From Actinoplanes lutulentus (GTDB lineage: Bacteria > Actinomycetota > Actinomycetes > Mycobacteriales > Micromonosporaceae): DNA of 64,000 bases. The notes under the pieces were generated by a model, which saw only the letters and a list, made by a program, of their open reading frames with translations, was not told where the DNA came from and searched no databases. The position numbers and the translations under genes are program-made. The stretch is taken from contig NZ_QLMJ01000001.1 of assembly GCF_003259845.1 (NCBI RefSeq), positions 310,001 through 374,000 on the forward strand, read 5' to 3'. Of the stretch, positions 16,229-25,123 are shown in pieces. Each line of letters opens with the position of its first letter. Position 1 is the first letter of the stretch.

Positions 16229-18049
16229 GTGACTCGTCCCCGCAGCCGTCTCGCCACCGCCCTCGCCGCCACCACGCTCGCTCTCGGACTCGGCGGCTTC
16301 GGCGTCGCCTCCCTCGTCAGCGGCCCCGACGCCTTCGCCGCCCCGCCGGGCAGCAAGGACGTCACCGCCGTGATGTTCGAGTGGAAGTTCGCCTCGATCG
16401 CCACCGAATGCACCAATCGGCTCGGCCCGCTCGGGTACGGGTACGTCCAGGTCTCGCCCCCGCAGGAGCACATCCAGGGGAGCCAGTGGTGGACGTCGTA
16501 CCAGCCGGTCTCGTACAAGATCGCAAGCCGTCTGGGTGACCGGGCCGCCTTCAGCTCGATGATCAGTGCCTGTCACGCCGCAGGCGTGAAGGTCATCGCC
16601 GACACCGTGATCAACCACATGAGCGCAGGGTCCGGGACCGGCACCGGCGGCACGACCTACAGCAAGTACAACTACCCCGGGTACTACTCGAACGCCGACT
16701 TCCACTCCTGCCGGACGGCGATCACCGACTACACCAACCGGTCCAACGTGCAGGACTGTGAGCTGGTCAACCTCTCCGACCTGAACACCGGCAGCGACTA
16801 CGTGCGTTCCACGATCGCCGCGTACCTGAACGACCTGTCGTCACTCGGTGTGGACGGGTTCCGGGTCGACGCGGCCAAGCACATGTCCGCCGCCGACCTG
16901 GCCGGCATCAAGTCGAAGCTCTCCAACACCGGCGCGTACTGGAAGCAGGAGGTCATCTTCGGCTCCGGCGAGGCCGTCCAGCCGACCGAGTACACCGGCA
17001 CCGGCGACGTGCAGGAGTTCCGGTTCGCCCGCGACCTCAAGCGGGTGTTCCTCAGCGAGAACCTCGCCTACCTGTCGAACTTCGGCGCCTCGTGGGGTTA
17101 CCTGCCGAGCAACCAGGCGGCCGTCTTCGTCGACAACCACGACACCGAGCGTGGTGGCGACACGCTGAGTTACAAGAACGGGTCCGCGTACACCCTCGCG
17201 CAGGTCTTCACACTGGCCTGGCCCTACGGCGCACCGGACGTGAACTCCGGCTACGAGTTCACCGACCACGACGCCGGACCGCCCAACGGCGGCACCGTCA
17301 ACGCCTGCTACACCGACGGCTGGAAATGTCAGCACGCCTGGCGGCAGGTCGGCAACATGGTCGGCTTCCGCAACAACGTCGCCGGAACGGCCGTCACCAA
17401 CTGGTGGAGCAACGGCGCCGATCAGATCGCTTTCGGACGCGGCAGCAAGGGTTACGTCGCGATCAACCACGAGAGCAGCTCGCTGACGCGTACCTTCCAG
17501 ACCTCACTGCCGGCCGGAACCTACTGCGACGTCCAGCACGGCGACCCGGTCGCCGGCGGCGGCTGCAGCGGCGTTTCCTACGCGGTCAACGCATCCGGGC
17601 AGTTCACGGCGACGATCCCGGCAGGCGAGGCGGTGGCTCTGTATGTCGGCGCGACCGGCGGAGTGACGCCGACCACGACCGCTCCGTCCTCACCGACACC
17701 GTCGGCGTCGGCTTCCGCTTCCGCTTCGCCGTCGGCCTCGGCGTCGGCGTCGGCTTCCGCCGGGGCGAGCTTCGGGGTTAACGCGACGACCACTCTCGGT
17801 CAGAACATCTTCGTGACCGGCAACCAGTCCGCCCTCGGCAACTGGACGCCGGCGAGCGCGGTAGCCCTCTCCTCCGCCACCTACCCGGTCTGGACCGGCA
17901 CGGTCTCCCTGCCCGCCGGAACCAGCTTCGAATACAAATACCTCCGCAAGAACAGCGACGGCACCGTCACCTGGGAATCCGGCGCCAACCGAACCGCGAC
18001 CGTCCCGGCCAGCGGCTCCCTCACCCTGAGTGACACCTTCCGCAGCTGA
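16229..18049 (+). CDS. Secreted alpha-amylase (GH13) with CBM20 starch-binding domain
   Basis: A 606-residue exoenzyme. The GTG at 16229 has AGGAG 6 bases upstream and was chosen over an ATG at 16190. A signal peptide ends near AFA-APP. The GH13 barrel shows the nucleophile Asp214 in GFRVDAAKH, the acid/base Glu241 in KQEVIFG and the stabiliser Asp305 in [12 protein letters not shown] Ser/Ala/Pro linker (about residues 488-510) leads to a C-terminal CBM20 module ([17 protein letters not shown]). It hydrolyses alpha-1,4 bonds in starch outside the cell. The catalytic set is complete and the length is normal for Streptomyces-type amylases. Confidence 0.94.
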   Translation: MTRPRSRLATALAATTLALGLGGFGVASLVSGPDAFAAPPGSKDVTAVMFEWKFASIATECTNRLGPLGYGYVQVSPPQEHIQGSQWWTSYQPVSYKIASRLGDRAAFSSMISACHAAGVKVIADTVINHMSAGSGTGTGGTTYSKYNYPGYYSNADFHSCRTAITDYTNRSNVQDCELVNLSDLNTGSDYVRSTIAAYLNDLSSLGVDGFRVDAAKHMSAADLAGIKSKLSNTGAYWKQEVIFGSGEAVQPTEYTGTGDVQEFRFARDLKRVFLSENLAYLSNFGASWGYLPSNQAAVFVDNHDTERGGDTLSYKNGSAYTLAQVFTLAWPYGAPDVNSGYEFTDHDAGPPNGGTVNACYTDGWKCQHAWRQVGNMVGFRNNVAGTAVTNWWSNGADQIAFGRGSKGYVAINHESSSLTRTFQTSLPAGTYCDVQHGDPVAGGGCSGVSYAVNASGQFTATIPAGEAVALYVGATGGVTPTTTAPSSPTPSASASASASPSASASASASAGASFGVNATTTLGQNIFVTGNQSALGNWTPASAVALSSATYPVWTGTVSLPAGTSFEYKYLRKNSDGTVTWESGANRTATVPASGSLTLSDTFRS

Positions 18050-18068
18050 CCATCGGGTACGCGTAACC

Positions 18069-18093
18069 GGCCGCCCGCTTCGTGCGGGCGGCC
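18069..18093 (+). terminator. 10-bp GC hairpin after amylase gene
   Basis: GGCCGCCCGC (18069-18078) and its exact complement (18084-18093) enclose a 5-base loop 20 bases after the amylase stop. There is no T-tract, which is common for actinobacterial terminators. Confidence 0.65.
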
Positions 18094-18171
18094 TCCGCCC
18101 CAAGCCCCCAAGGGCATCGCACCCAAGCTCACACGGGGCAGCTCGCTCGCCGTCGGCCCGCCTTCCTGCGG

Positions 18172-18217
18172 ATCTTGAGTGATTTTCGACCGCCCGTGGT
18201 GCGACATCGCTCAAGAT
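18172..18217. other. 12-bp inverted repeat upstream of the Asp23 gene
   Basis: ATCTTGAGTGAT (18172-18183) and ATCGCTCAAGAT (18206-18217) are inverted repeats with one mismatch and a 22-base spacer. They lie 110 bases before the Asp23-family gene, beyond the amylase terminator, so an operator or a second terminator are both possible. The rest of 18094-18325 shows nothing else clear. Confidence 0.4.
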
Positions 18218-18325
18218 TCTCTGTGGCCGCCCGTTCAACCAAGCGGCGGAACGTGGTGGAGTTCGACCACGAAAGATCTCTAGTAGGCTCACGTCGCTCC
18301 GGACGGCACCACATGAGGGACGCAG

Positions 18326-18790
18326 ATGAACGACGACGGTGAGTTCCGCGCGGACCGTACACAGGAGATCTTCCTGCCAGCCACGGTCTCGCCCGTGCCC
18401 CCCGCACACGGTGGCGCCGAAGTCGTGGAGGTGGCCGCCTACCGCGGGCAGACCCACTTCGAACGCGAGGTGGTCGAGAAGCTCGCCGCCGCTGCCGCCC
18501 GGTCGGTACCCGGCGTCGACGAGCTCGGCGGCGACGTGGCCCGCTTCTTCAACTCGGTCCTCGACAAGATCGGCCTGGACAAGGTCGGCGACGCGACCCG
18601 CGGCGTGACGGCCAGCGTGGACGGACTCGACGTCGAGATCACGGTGGTCCTGGTGATCGCCGCCGGCAAGGTCGTCTCCGAGGTGACCGCGGCCGTGCGG
18701 ACCGCGGTGATCGCAGCCGTGGAGAACTACGGCCTCCACGTCAGCAACGTCGACGTCAAGGTCGACGACATCCGCCTCCACCACGAGTAA
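18326..18790 (+). CDS. Asp23/Gls24-family envelope stress protein
   Basis: A 154-residue protein whose core (HFEREVVEKLAAAAARSVPGV, then GVTASVDGLDVEITVVLVIA and AVRTAVIAAVENYGL) matches the Asp23/Gls24 family. Members are membrane-associated scaffolds induced by cell-envelope or alkaline stress. There is no membrane anchor in this protein itself. The first 40 residues are polar and probably flexible. GAGGGA precedes the ATG. It stands alone, convergent with the propeller gene at 18812. Confidence 0.85.
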   Translation: MNDDGEFRADRTQEIFLPATVSPVPPAHGGAEVVEVAAYRGQTHFEREVVEKLAAAAARSVPGVDELGGDVARFFNSVLDKIGLDKVGDATRGVTASVDGLDVEITVVLVIAAGKVVSEVTAAVRTAVIAAVENYGLHVSNVDVKVDDIRLHHE

Positions 18791-18811
18791 CGGTATTTCA
18801 ACGGCGCCTGC

Positions 18812-19909
18812 TCAGGAACGGCGACGGCGCGCGATCAGCAGGCCCAGCGCGGCGCCCGCAATGATCATGAAGGCTGCGGCGGCGATCGCGCCGAACGGGA
18901 GTTCCCGAGAGACCGCCCGCGTCTCCGCCGATGAGGTTTCGCCCTGCGTTACGTCACTCTGCGTGGCCTCAGTCGGCGGTCTGGTCTCCGCCGGTGTGGT
19001 GGCCTCCGCCGGTGATGTCGACTCGCCCTGGGGTGCATCGCCCGGCTGGCCGGTCAGCGGATAGCTCCGAATCGGCGCGTCTTTCCCCTCGGAGACCGTG
19101 AGCAGCGCGGATCCATCGGCACTGTAGGCGATCGACTCGCCCTGCGGCTCGTCCGGCAGCGCGACCGTCCGGGAACTGCAGCCGGTCAAGGCCGCAACCA
19201 CGTCACCCTTAGTGACATCACATTCAAAGGCATCCGAGTACGTACGGAGTACAGCACGCGTCCGGTCGGCGTTGACGGCGGCGCCCGTGATCACCAGGCG
19301 TCCCGGGAACCCGAACGGGTTGCTGGTACTCGTCACCGGAATCCCGAAGTCCCCGGCCCGCCGCAGCGGCGTGGTCTTCCCCGAGCGCAGCTCACCGTCC
19401 GGAACATAGATCCCCGCCGTGACCGGATCCTTGGTGATCACCACGGGCGTGCCGTCCCCCGAGATCAGCAGAGCTTCAGCGTCATGCGCCCCATCCGGGT
19501 AGGAGAGCCGGAACAACTTGGGCGACTTGGCCCCGGGCGAGAGCCGCCACAACCCGATAGTCTCCCGGCTGCCACTGTTGTCCCCGATGTCACCGACCCA
19601 GACGGTCTGGTCCGGCCCCCGAGCCAGATCCTCGGTGTCCCGAGGCCGCGACGGATACTTCACGGTCCGGACAACCTTGCACTTCCGATTCAAAAAGAAG
19701 ATCCGCCGCCCGTCCGGATCATCAGCCCCGTCATTGACCACCACATAACCGTCGCCGTCGGTGAGCAGCCCAGAGATCTCATTGAGCCGGTCGTCCGTGA
19801 TCTCACACAGCTCCCCCGGAGCCCGCACCGCAGCGACCGGGGGAACGGCCAGGGGCGCGGCCCCGATCAAAGCAGCAAGCACAACGGCCGGAAACACCAT
19901 GCGTTGCAC
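18812..19909 (-). CDS. Membrane-anchored extracellular beta-propeller-like protein
   Basis: About 365 residues from GTG 19909 (or ATG 19900). A longer frame to 19987 adds unlikely residues before a clear signal sequence (MVFPAVVLAALIGAAPLA). The exported part contains repeated propeller-like strands with Asp/Gly loops (VVVNDGADDPDGRRIFF, VWVGDIGDNSGSR, HDAEALLISGDG). A Thr/Glu/Pro-rich stalk follows. The C-terminus is one membrane helix and an RRRRS tail. LPFGA before the helix resembles but does not match a sortase LPXTG signal. Function is unknown; it may bind or hydrolyse something at the cell surface. Confidence 0.7.
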   Translation of the reverse strand: MQRMVFPAVVLAALIGAAPLAVPPVAAVRAPGELCEITDDRLNEISGLLTDGDGYVVVNDGADDPDGRRIFFLNRKCKVVRTVKYPSRPRDTEDLARGPDQTVWVGDIGDNSGSRETIGLWRLSPGAKSPKLFRLSYPDGAHDAEALLISGDGTPVVITKDPVTAGIYVPDGELRSGKTTPLRRAGDFGIPVTSTSNPFGFPGRLVITGAAVNADRTRAVLRTYSDAFECDVTKGDVVAALTGCSSRTVALPDEPQGESIAYSADGSALLTVSEGKDAPIRSYPLTGQPGDAPQGESTSPAEATTPAETRPPTEATQSDVTQGETSSAETRAVSRELPFGAIAAAAFMIIAGAALGLLIARRRRS

Positions 19910-20160
19910 AGTATCCGGCCCCCAACAGCCCGATCCCCGACCGCCCGCAGACGCTGTGGTCCCCCACCGCCGAACGGTCCCGCTCACCCCGCCTAAGGCA
20001 TCCTAGGAGGCTAGGCCGAGACCTCCGAACGAAACCGACGGGCCAGACCGAGCGGGCAGGCATGGACGGGGCGAGGGCCAGACGCCCTGCGCGGGCTTTG
20101 GCATGTGCCGATCTCCCTTCAGGCCCGGCGGTTGAGATGCTGGCGGGAATTTCACGGCCG

Positions 20161-20256
20161 GCGGCGTGGATGAGGTCGCACGCAATGCCACTGTGCGACT
20201 TCATCCACGCCAGGGCCGAGACGGGACCTCACACACGCGTTCGGTGTGACCTCATC
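20161..20256 (-). repeat. 96-bp bipartite palindromic element, copy 1
   Basis: The element contains a 19-bp inverted repeat (20163-20181 with 20193-20211, one mismatch, 11-base loop), a CGTCTCGGC-type linker, and a second shorter hairpin region (TCACAC/GTGTGA). Read on the minus strand it aligns without gaps to 27922-28017 at about 70 percent identity by eye. It lies in the 450-base gap between the propeller gene and the MFS gene; nothing else in that gap is recognisable. Confidence 0.7.
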
Positions 20257-20357
20257 GCGCCTGCCGGCCTTCTGCGTGTGCCCTTGGCTCGGCCGGCTAT
20301 CTACCCGCCTGCGAGATCTGCTCCGGCTCACTCCGGTGATCATTTTGGGTGTAGAAA

Positions 20358-21500
20358 GTGATCGTGTTGACTGCGACCGTCTTTCTTGTCGCGCTCTGTC
20401 TGCGGCCGGCGATTACCGCGGTCGGGCCGCTTCTGCCGCAGATCAGCGCTGACCAACAGCTCGGCGAGGCCGCACAGGGGCTGCTCGGCGCGCTGCCGCT
20501 GCTCGCGTTCGCGCTGGTCTCCCCGCAGGTGCATCGGCTCGCGCGCCGACTCGGGACGGAGCGGGCGGTGCTTGCCGCACTGCTGGTGCTGGCCGCCGGC
20601 GGGGTCGTTCGGGCGTACACAGGGAGTTTTGGTCTTTGGGCCGGAACCGTTGTGATCGGCTGTGCCATCGCGGTGGGTAATGTCCTGGTTCCGGCGATTG
20701 TGAAGCGTGATTACGCGGCGAATGTGTCGCGCGCGACCGGGATCTACACGGCGTTCATCACGCTGGCTGCCGCGACCGCTTCCGCGCTGGCCGTGCCGAT
20801 CGCCGGGCTGGCCGACTGGCGGCTCGCGCTGAGCGTGTGGTCGGTGCTCGCGCTGGTGGTGGCGGTGATCTGGCTGCCGCGGACCCGGGCGAGCGCCGCG
20901 CCGGCCGAGACTCCGGCCATCTCAGCAGAGACGGTCAACGTCTGGCGGCAGCCGAGCGCCTGGCTGATCACGGCGTTCATGGGGTTGCAGTCGACCACGT
21001 TTTACGTGCTGGTGACGTGGCTGCCGACGATCGAGATCGCCGGCGGGCTGTCCGCACGGACCGCCGGACTGCACCTCTTCCTCTATCAGGGTATGGGCAT
21101 TATCGGTGGTCTCGCGATCCCGTTTCTGCTGCGTGAGCCGGGTAAGCGCTCGGCCGGCGCGGTCGTCGCGAGTCTGCCGGTGCTGGTGGCGATCCTCGGT
21201 CTGCTGGTCGTCCCGGATCTTGCCGTCGCCTGGGCCGCGATGGCCGGTCTCGGTCAGGGCGCTGCGCTGGTCGCCGCGCTCACCCTGATCAGCCTCGGCG
21301 GGCGCGATCATGCCGAGACGACGCGGCTGTCCGGAATGGCCCAGTCGCTGGGTTATCTGCTGGCGGCCAGTGGCCCGTTCCTCGCCGGTCTGCTGGCCGA
21401 GCAGACCGGCGGCTGGACCGCTTCTCTGATTCTGGTGGCGGGATTCGCGGCGCTGCAGACGGCCGCGGGAGCCGCTGCCGGCCGGGAAAGCCGGCGATGA
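20358..21500 (+). CDS. MFS transporter, CynX/NimT type
   Basis: A 380-residue major facilitator with about twelve hydrophobic helices. The N-terminus LCLRPAITAVGPLLPQI is characteristic of the CynX/NimT branch, whose members include cyanate and 2-nitroimidazole carriers. Two GTG codons (20358, 20364) could start it and no strong ribosome site is present. It is convergent with the F420 reductase gene, the two stops lying two bases apart. Substrate and direction are unknown. Confidence 0.82.
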   Translation: MIVLTATVFLVALCLRPAITAVGPLLPQISADQQLGEAAQGLLGALPLLAFALVSPQVHRLARRLGTERAVLAALLVLAAGGVVRAYTGSFGLWAGTVVIGCAIAVGNVLVPAIVKRDYAANVSRATGIYTAFITLAAATASALAVPIAGLADWRLALSVWSVLALVVAVIWLPRTRASAAPAETPAISAETVNVWRQPSAWLITAFMGLQSTTFYVLVTWLPTIEIAGGLSARTAGLHLFLYQGMGIIGGLAIPFLLREPGKRSAGAVVASLPVLVAILGLLVVPDLAVAWAAMAGLGQGAALVAALTLISLGGRDHAETTRLSGMAQSLGYLLAASGPFLAGLLAEQTGGWTASLILVAGFAALQTAAGAAAGRESRR

Positions 21501-21501
21501 A

Positions 21502-22119
21502 TCACGCCGCCGCGAGCATTTCCCGCACTGTTGCCGCGTCTTCGTTGGCTCCGAACAATGGCGTTCCGGGCTCCATGCGTACGCCATCGGAAAGTGACCC
21601 GGCAATCACCGCGTCGAATCCGAAGGACTCGACCAATGCCGCGGTAGCGGCGAGGGCGTCCGCATCGTCACCGGCGATCGCGATGGCTTTACGGCCGGCG
21701 GTTCCGGCGGGCCGGCCCGACTCGTCCAGGTCGTGATAGCCCATGTGGTTGAACGCTTTCACCACCCGGGAATCCGGCAGGAACGCCTGTACCAGGGCGC
21801 TTGACGACCCGAGGTCGTCGCGGACGCCGTCGACCTCCCACCAGTAGTTCATCGCGTCGATGACCAGTTTTCCGCGCAGTTCTTCGACCGGCACCGTCTG
21901 ATATTTGCCGAGCGGCAGGGCGAGAACCACGATGTCCGACCGGGCGGCCGCCTCCGCGGCGGAAACCGCGGCCGCGCCCGGAATCAGCACCTGGACGATC
22001 AGGCGGATCTTCGCCGGATCGCCGGATCCCGCCACCAGCACTTCGTGACCGGCACCGACGGCGAGCCGTGCCAGAACGGTGCCGAGTTTCCCGGCGCCGA
22101 GAATGCCAATCGTCGTCAT
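21502..22119 (-). CDS. NADPH-dependent F420 reductase-like oxidoreductase
   Basis: A 205-residue Rossmann protein. The dinucleotide motif [16 protein letters not shown] opens the chain, and [29 protein letters not shown] and the overall length fit the F420H2:NADP oxidoreductase (Fno/NpdG) family. Such enzymes pass hydride between F420 and NADP. Its start overlaps the stop of a luciferase-family oxidoreductase gene (22116-22119), so the two are translationally coupled. They may form a cofactor-supply and user pair. A plain NADP-binding enzyme without F420 use is possible. Confidence 0.75.
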   Translation of the reverse strand: MTTIGILGAGKLGTVLARLAVGAGHEVLVAGSGDPAKIRLIVQVLIPGAAAVSAAEAAARSDIVVLALPLGKYQTVPVEELRGKLVIDAMNYWWEVDGVRDDLGSSSALVQAFLPDSRVVKAFNHMGYHDLDESGRPAGTAGRKAIAIAGDDADALAATAALVESFGFDAVIAGSLSDGVRMEPGTPLFGANEDAATVREMLAAA

Positions 22120-23138
22120 TCCGCCATCATCTCCCTGACCATCGGAGCGACCTTAGCCCCGAACAACTCGACGGCCCGCATCCGGGCGCTGACCGGCTGC
22201 GCCCCCGCGGTGTAGATCAGGTCGAACCGGCCTACGCCGAGCGACCCGGCGCCGCTAGCGATCTTGCGGGCGACCGTTTCCGGCGACCCGATGTACAGCG
22301 AGCCGTGCTCGACCTCCGCGTCGAATTCGGTCTTGCGCAGCGGCGGCCATCCGCGCAGCGCACCGATCCGGTCGCGCTGGATCTTGTAGTGCGGGTAGTA
22401 GATCTCCTTGGCGAGGTCGTCGGTGTCCGCGATGAAGCCCGGCGAGTGCATGCCGACCGGGTGCGCGACCGTGCCGAGCTGCTCAGCGGCCCGCCGATAC
22501 AGGTCGACATAGGGCGCGAAGCGCGACGGCTGACCGCCAATGATCGCGAGCATGAGCGGCAGTCCGTGCTGGGCGGTGCGGACCACCGACTGCGGCGAGC
22601 CACCCACGCCGACCCAGGTGGTGAGACGGCCGCTCTCGGTCTTCGGGAACACGTCGGCGTCCACGAGCGCCGGCCGGGTCTGACCGGTCCAGCTCACCGG
22701 CTTCTCGTCGAGCAGCTTCACGAACAGGTCGAGCTTCTCCTCGAAGAGCAGGTCGTACTGACTCATGTCGTACCCGAAGAGCGGGAACGACTCGGTGAAC
22801 GACCCGCGTCCGAGGATCACCTCGGCGCGGCCCCGGGAGATCGCGTCGACGGTGGCGAACCGCTGGTGCACCCGCACCGGGTCGTCCGAGCTGAGCACGG
22901 TGACGCCGGATCCCAGCTTGATCCGCTTGGTGAGCGCCGCGATGCCGGCCAGCACCGTTTCCGGCGTGGAGATCGAGTACTCCGGACGGTGATGCTCGCC
23001 GAGTGCGATCGCGTCCACGCCGAGCTCGTCAGCGAGCACGGCCTCATCGATCACCTGCCGAATCGCGGCGGCGTGCGAGACGAGTGTGCCGGAGTCGTTC
23101 TCCGGCACGTCACCGAACGTGTCGAGGCCCAGGATCAT
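22116..23138 (-). CDS. Luciferase-like (LLM) class flavin/F420 oxidoreductase
   Basis: 340 residues from the ATG at 23138, which has GGGAGG 5 bases upstream; an earlier start at 23189 would run through the operator. The chain has family features [41 protein letters not shown] and [20 protein letters not shown]. These enzymes use FMN or F420 to oxidise or reduce small organic substrates. The coupled F420 reductase gene favours F420 or reduced flavin chemistry. A MarR gene diverges from it across a strong palindrome, so it is probably induced by a small ligand. Confidence 0.82.
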   Translation of the reverse strand: MILGLDTFGDVPENDSGTLVSHAAAIRQVIDEAVLADELGVDAIALGEHHRPEYSISTPETVLAGIAALTKRIKLGSGVTVLSSDDPVRVHQRFATVDAISRGRAEVILGRGSFTESFPLFGYDMSQYDLLFEEKLDLFVKLLDEKPVSWTGQTRPALVDADVFPKTESGRLTTWVGVGGSPQSVVRTAQHGLPLMLAIIGGQPSRFAPYVDLYRRAAEQLGTVAHPVGMHSPGFIADTDDLAKEIYYPHYKIQRDRIGALRGWPPLRKTEFDAEVEHGSLYIGSPETVARKIASGAGSLGVGRFDLIYTAGAQPVSARMRAVELFGAKVAPMVREMMAE

Positions 23139-23155
23139 GGCTTCCTCCCGTGTAA

Positions 23156-23189
23156 TTGACGTGTCAGCAAAGTATGATGGACACGTCAA
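23156..23189. promoter_or_regulatory. Putative MarR operator, 10-bp perfect inverted repeat
   Basis: TTGACGTGTC (23156-23165) and GACACGTCAA (23180-23189) are perfect inverted repeats with a 14-base AT-rich spacer containing TATGAT. The site fills the 70-base gap between the divergent oxidoreductase and MarR starts, and each arm contains a TTGAC -35-like sequence. This is the layout of an autoregulated MarR operator. Confidence 0.75.
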
Positions 23190-23208
23190 CTACCGGAGGT
23201 GGGTGTTT

Positions 23209-23679
23209 ATGCCCGGCGGACGAAAGCTCCCCGATCGCGACGAACTGAGCACGTGGCGGGACTTCATCGAGACGACCGACCTGCTGCGCGGCCGGATCAG
23301 CGCGCGCCTGCAGGCGGACTCCGGATTGTCGCCGGGCGACTATGCGGTACTGCTGGCGCTGACCGAGGCGCCGGATGGCCGATTGCGATCATCCGATCTG
23401 GCTGCCCACATCGGCTGGGAACGCAGTCGCCTGTCCCACCACCTGGGTCGGATGGAGCGCCGCGGGCTGATCCGCCGCGAGGAGTGCCTGACCGACAGCC
23501 GCGGCGCCGAGGCGGTCCTCCAGCCGGCGGGCAAGACCGCTTTTGACGCCGCCACGATCCCGCACCTGCGCGCGATCCGCGAGCTCTTCGTCGACGCGCT
23601 GACCCCGGAGCAACTCGCCGCCGCCGGCGAGATCGCCGCAGCGCTCGGCCGACACCTGAAAAGCCGTGAAATGCCCTGA
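23209..23679 (+). CDS. MarR-family transcriptional regulator
   Basis: 156 residues from the ATG at 23209, with GGAGGT 8 bases upstream; earlier frame extension crosses the operator and is rejected. The winged-helix core is visible as LSPGDYAVLLALTEAPDGRLRSSDLAAHIGWERSRLSHHLGRMERRGLI in short segments, with the recognition helix around SRLSHHLGRM. The wing DSRGAEAVLQPAGK follows. It should bind the 23156-23189 palindrome and repress both itself and the divergent oxidoreductase operon. The effector is unknown. Confidence 0.87.
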   Translation: MPGGRKLPDRDELSTWRDFIETTDLLRGRISARLQADSGLSPGDYAVLLALTEAPDGRLRSSDLAAHIGWERSRLSHHLGRMERRGLIRREECLTDSRGAEAVLQPAGKTAFDAATIPHLRAIRELFVDALTPEQLAAAGEIAAALGRHLKSREMP

Positions 23680-23687
23680 AAGCCCCT

Positions 23688-23718
23688 GAGCCGCAGCCGG
23701 TCGTGGCGGCTGCGGCTC
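23688..23718. terminator. 12-bp hairpin between convergent genes
   Basis: GAGCCGCAGCCG (23688-23699) pairs perfectly with 23707-23718 across a 7-base loop. It separates the MarR stop from the stop of the secreted duplicated-domain protein and can act both ways. Confidence 0.75.
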
Positions 23719-23735
23719 AAGGGATCACGACCTGC

Positions 23736-24290
23736 TCAGACTCGGCACTGCCAGCTGGACGCGTCGTAGAAGTTGGCGAAGCGGTCGAGGCGCGCGTACC
23801 CGGAGGTCAGCGTCGAGCAGGCGGTCGCCACGTCGATGTCGTAGTAGGTCGGGCCGGCCCGGCTGTACTGCACGCAGTGCCAGTCGTAGACCGTGGTCCC
23901 CAGCAGCGCGGATCCGCTGTACCCCAGCCCGGTGCAGTACGCCTCGAAGTTCGGCGTGACCACGTCCGGCTGCACCGACCAGCACGACACCGAGGTCGGG
24001 TCGTAGAAGTCGTCGATCCGGTCGACGATGTACTCGTTCCCGTACGCCCAGCGGCAGGCCGCGTCGAACGCCAGGTCACCTTCACGGCCGTCGGCGACAC
24101 ACTTCCAGTCGTACGCGGTCGAGCCGGTCAGTGTCGCGTCGGCGTACCCGATCGAACGGCAGTAGGCACCGATATCGAGCCCGCCGACCTGGGTGGGCGG
24201 CGGAGGTGAGGCGCTGGCCGGGGTGATGGTGGCCAGCACGCCGGCGAGGCCGACGAGCAGCGCGAGGAACATCTTGCTGATCGAACGCAT
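23736..24290 (-). CDS. Secreted protein with two tandem Cys-containing domains, function unknown
   Basis: 184 residues from the ATG at 24290 (AGGAG four bases upstream). A signal peptide (FLALLVGLAGVLATITPASA) is followed by two copies of a domain of about 70 residues. Copy 1 reads YCRSIGYADATLTGSTAYDWKC, then ACRWAYG, VDRIDDFYDPTSVSCW. Copy 2 reads YCTGLGYSGSALLGTTVYDWHC, then ACSTLTSGYARLDRFANFYDASSWQC. Each copy has four Cys that could form two disulfides. I do not recognise a named family. It is an exported small binding or structural protein by appearance. Confidence 0.72.
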   Translation of the reverse strand: MRSISKMFLALLVGLAGVLATITPASASPPPPTQVGGLDIGAYCRSIGYADATLTGSTAYDWKCVADGREGDLAFDAACRWAYGNEYIVDRIDDFYDPTSVSCWSVQPDVVTPNFEAYCTGLGYSGSALLGTTVYDWHCVQYSRAGPTYYDIDVATACSTLTSGYARLDRFANFYDASSWQCRV

Positions 24291-24415
24291 AGCACTCCTG
24301 GATTCCATAAGGATCCAGCCTTATCCGTAAATTTCGCGTTACCGAGGGCAGACGGCTAGGCATGGATCCTCCCCAGTGGAGGGAGGCAGGCATAGCCTAG
24401 GGTGAATCGATCAGA

Positions 24416-24449
24416 TTGCAAGCTCTTGCAAGATGTGAATCATCTTGCA
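24416..24449. other. Nested TTGCAAG palindromes at the 3' end of the alarmone synthetase gene
   Basis: TTGCAAG (24416-24422) and CTTGCAA (24425-24431) form one palindrome. TGCAAGAT (24427-24434) and ATCTTGCA (24442-24449) form a second that shares bases with it and covers the stop codon at 24440. Alternative hairpins or operator half-sites are possible. The remaining bases up to 24308 show only a CCTCC/GGAGG hairpin near 24370. Confidence 0.4.
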
Positions 24450-25123
24450 GTCGAGTGATCCGCAGATGGACGGACCGGTGCCGGACCGCCATGAATCTCC
24501 CGGTGCAGCAGCTCCATCCGCTCGTCCAGCCGTGCCGCATCGTTGGCGGCCGCCGTCAGCTCGTCGCGCAGCCGCGCCGGTACCTGCGGGCTGTGCTTGT
24601 AGTAGATCTTGTGCTCCAGGCTGGCCCAGAAATCCATCGCCACGGTCCGTAGCTGCACCTCGACCGGCACCGACACCATCCGGTCCGACATGAAGACCGG
24701 GATCTCCACGAGCAGGTGCAGGCTGCGGTACCCGTTCGGCTTCGGCTTCTCGATGTAGTCCTTGGTCAGCACGAGTTGCACGTCGGGCTGCCGGGTCAGC
24801 ATCTCCGCGACGGTGTACACGTCCGAGACGAACCCGCACACCACCCGCATCCCGGCGATGTCACGGATCCGCTGCCGCAAGTCGGTGTACGTGAGCGGGC
24901 AGCCGATGCGGCGCGCTTTCGCCAAAATGCTGGCCGGCGTCTTCAGCCGCGGCCGGATGTGCTCGATCGGATTGCCGGTCCCGTGGTGCGCGAGCTCCTC
25001 GGCCAGGATGTCCAGCTTCGTATTGATCTCCGCGAGCCCGAACCGGTACACCATCAGGAAATGATTCAGATCGGACATGTGCTCATGGAGCACCTCAGGC
25101 ACCTGCCCGGTGCCATGCGGCAC
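24440..25123 (-). CDS. Small alarmone synthetase (RelA/SpoT-domain GTP pyrophosphokinase)
   Basis: 227 residues with only a RelA/SpoT synthetase domain, the size of RelQ/RelP-type enzymes. Motifs in order: RIRDIAGMRVVC, VLTKDYIEKPKPNGYRSLH, and PVEVQLRTVAMDFWASLEHKIYY. It should make (p)ppGpp from GTP/GDP and ATP. There is no hydrolase, TGS or ACT domain. The GTG at 25123 shares its G with the TAG stop of the EamA gene (TAGTG), which argues for this start over longer readings and for translational coupling. Pairing with a drug/metabolite exporter is unusual. Confidence 0.85.
   Translation of the reverse strand: MPHGTGQVPEVLHEHMSDLNHFLMVYRFGLAEINTKLDILAEELAHHGTGNPIEHIRPRLKTPASILAKARRIGCPLTYTDLRQRIRDIAGMRVVCGFVSDVYTVAEMLTRQPDVQLVLTKDYIEKPKPNGYRSLHLLVEIPVFMSDRMVSVPVEVQLRTVAMDFWASLEHKIYYKHSPQVPARLRDELTAAANDAARLDERMELLHREIHGGPAPVRPSADHSTAR

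Noticed and set aside
18812..18900. Sortase LPXTG anchor on the propeller protein
   Set aside because: The sequence is LPFGA without the Thr-Gly; a plain membrane anchor with a basic tail explains it.
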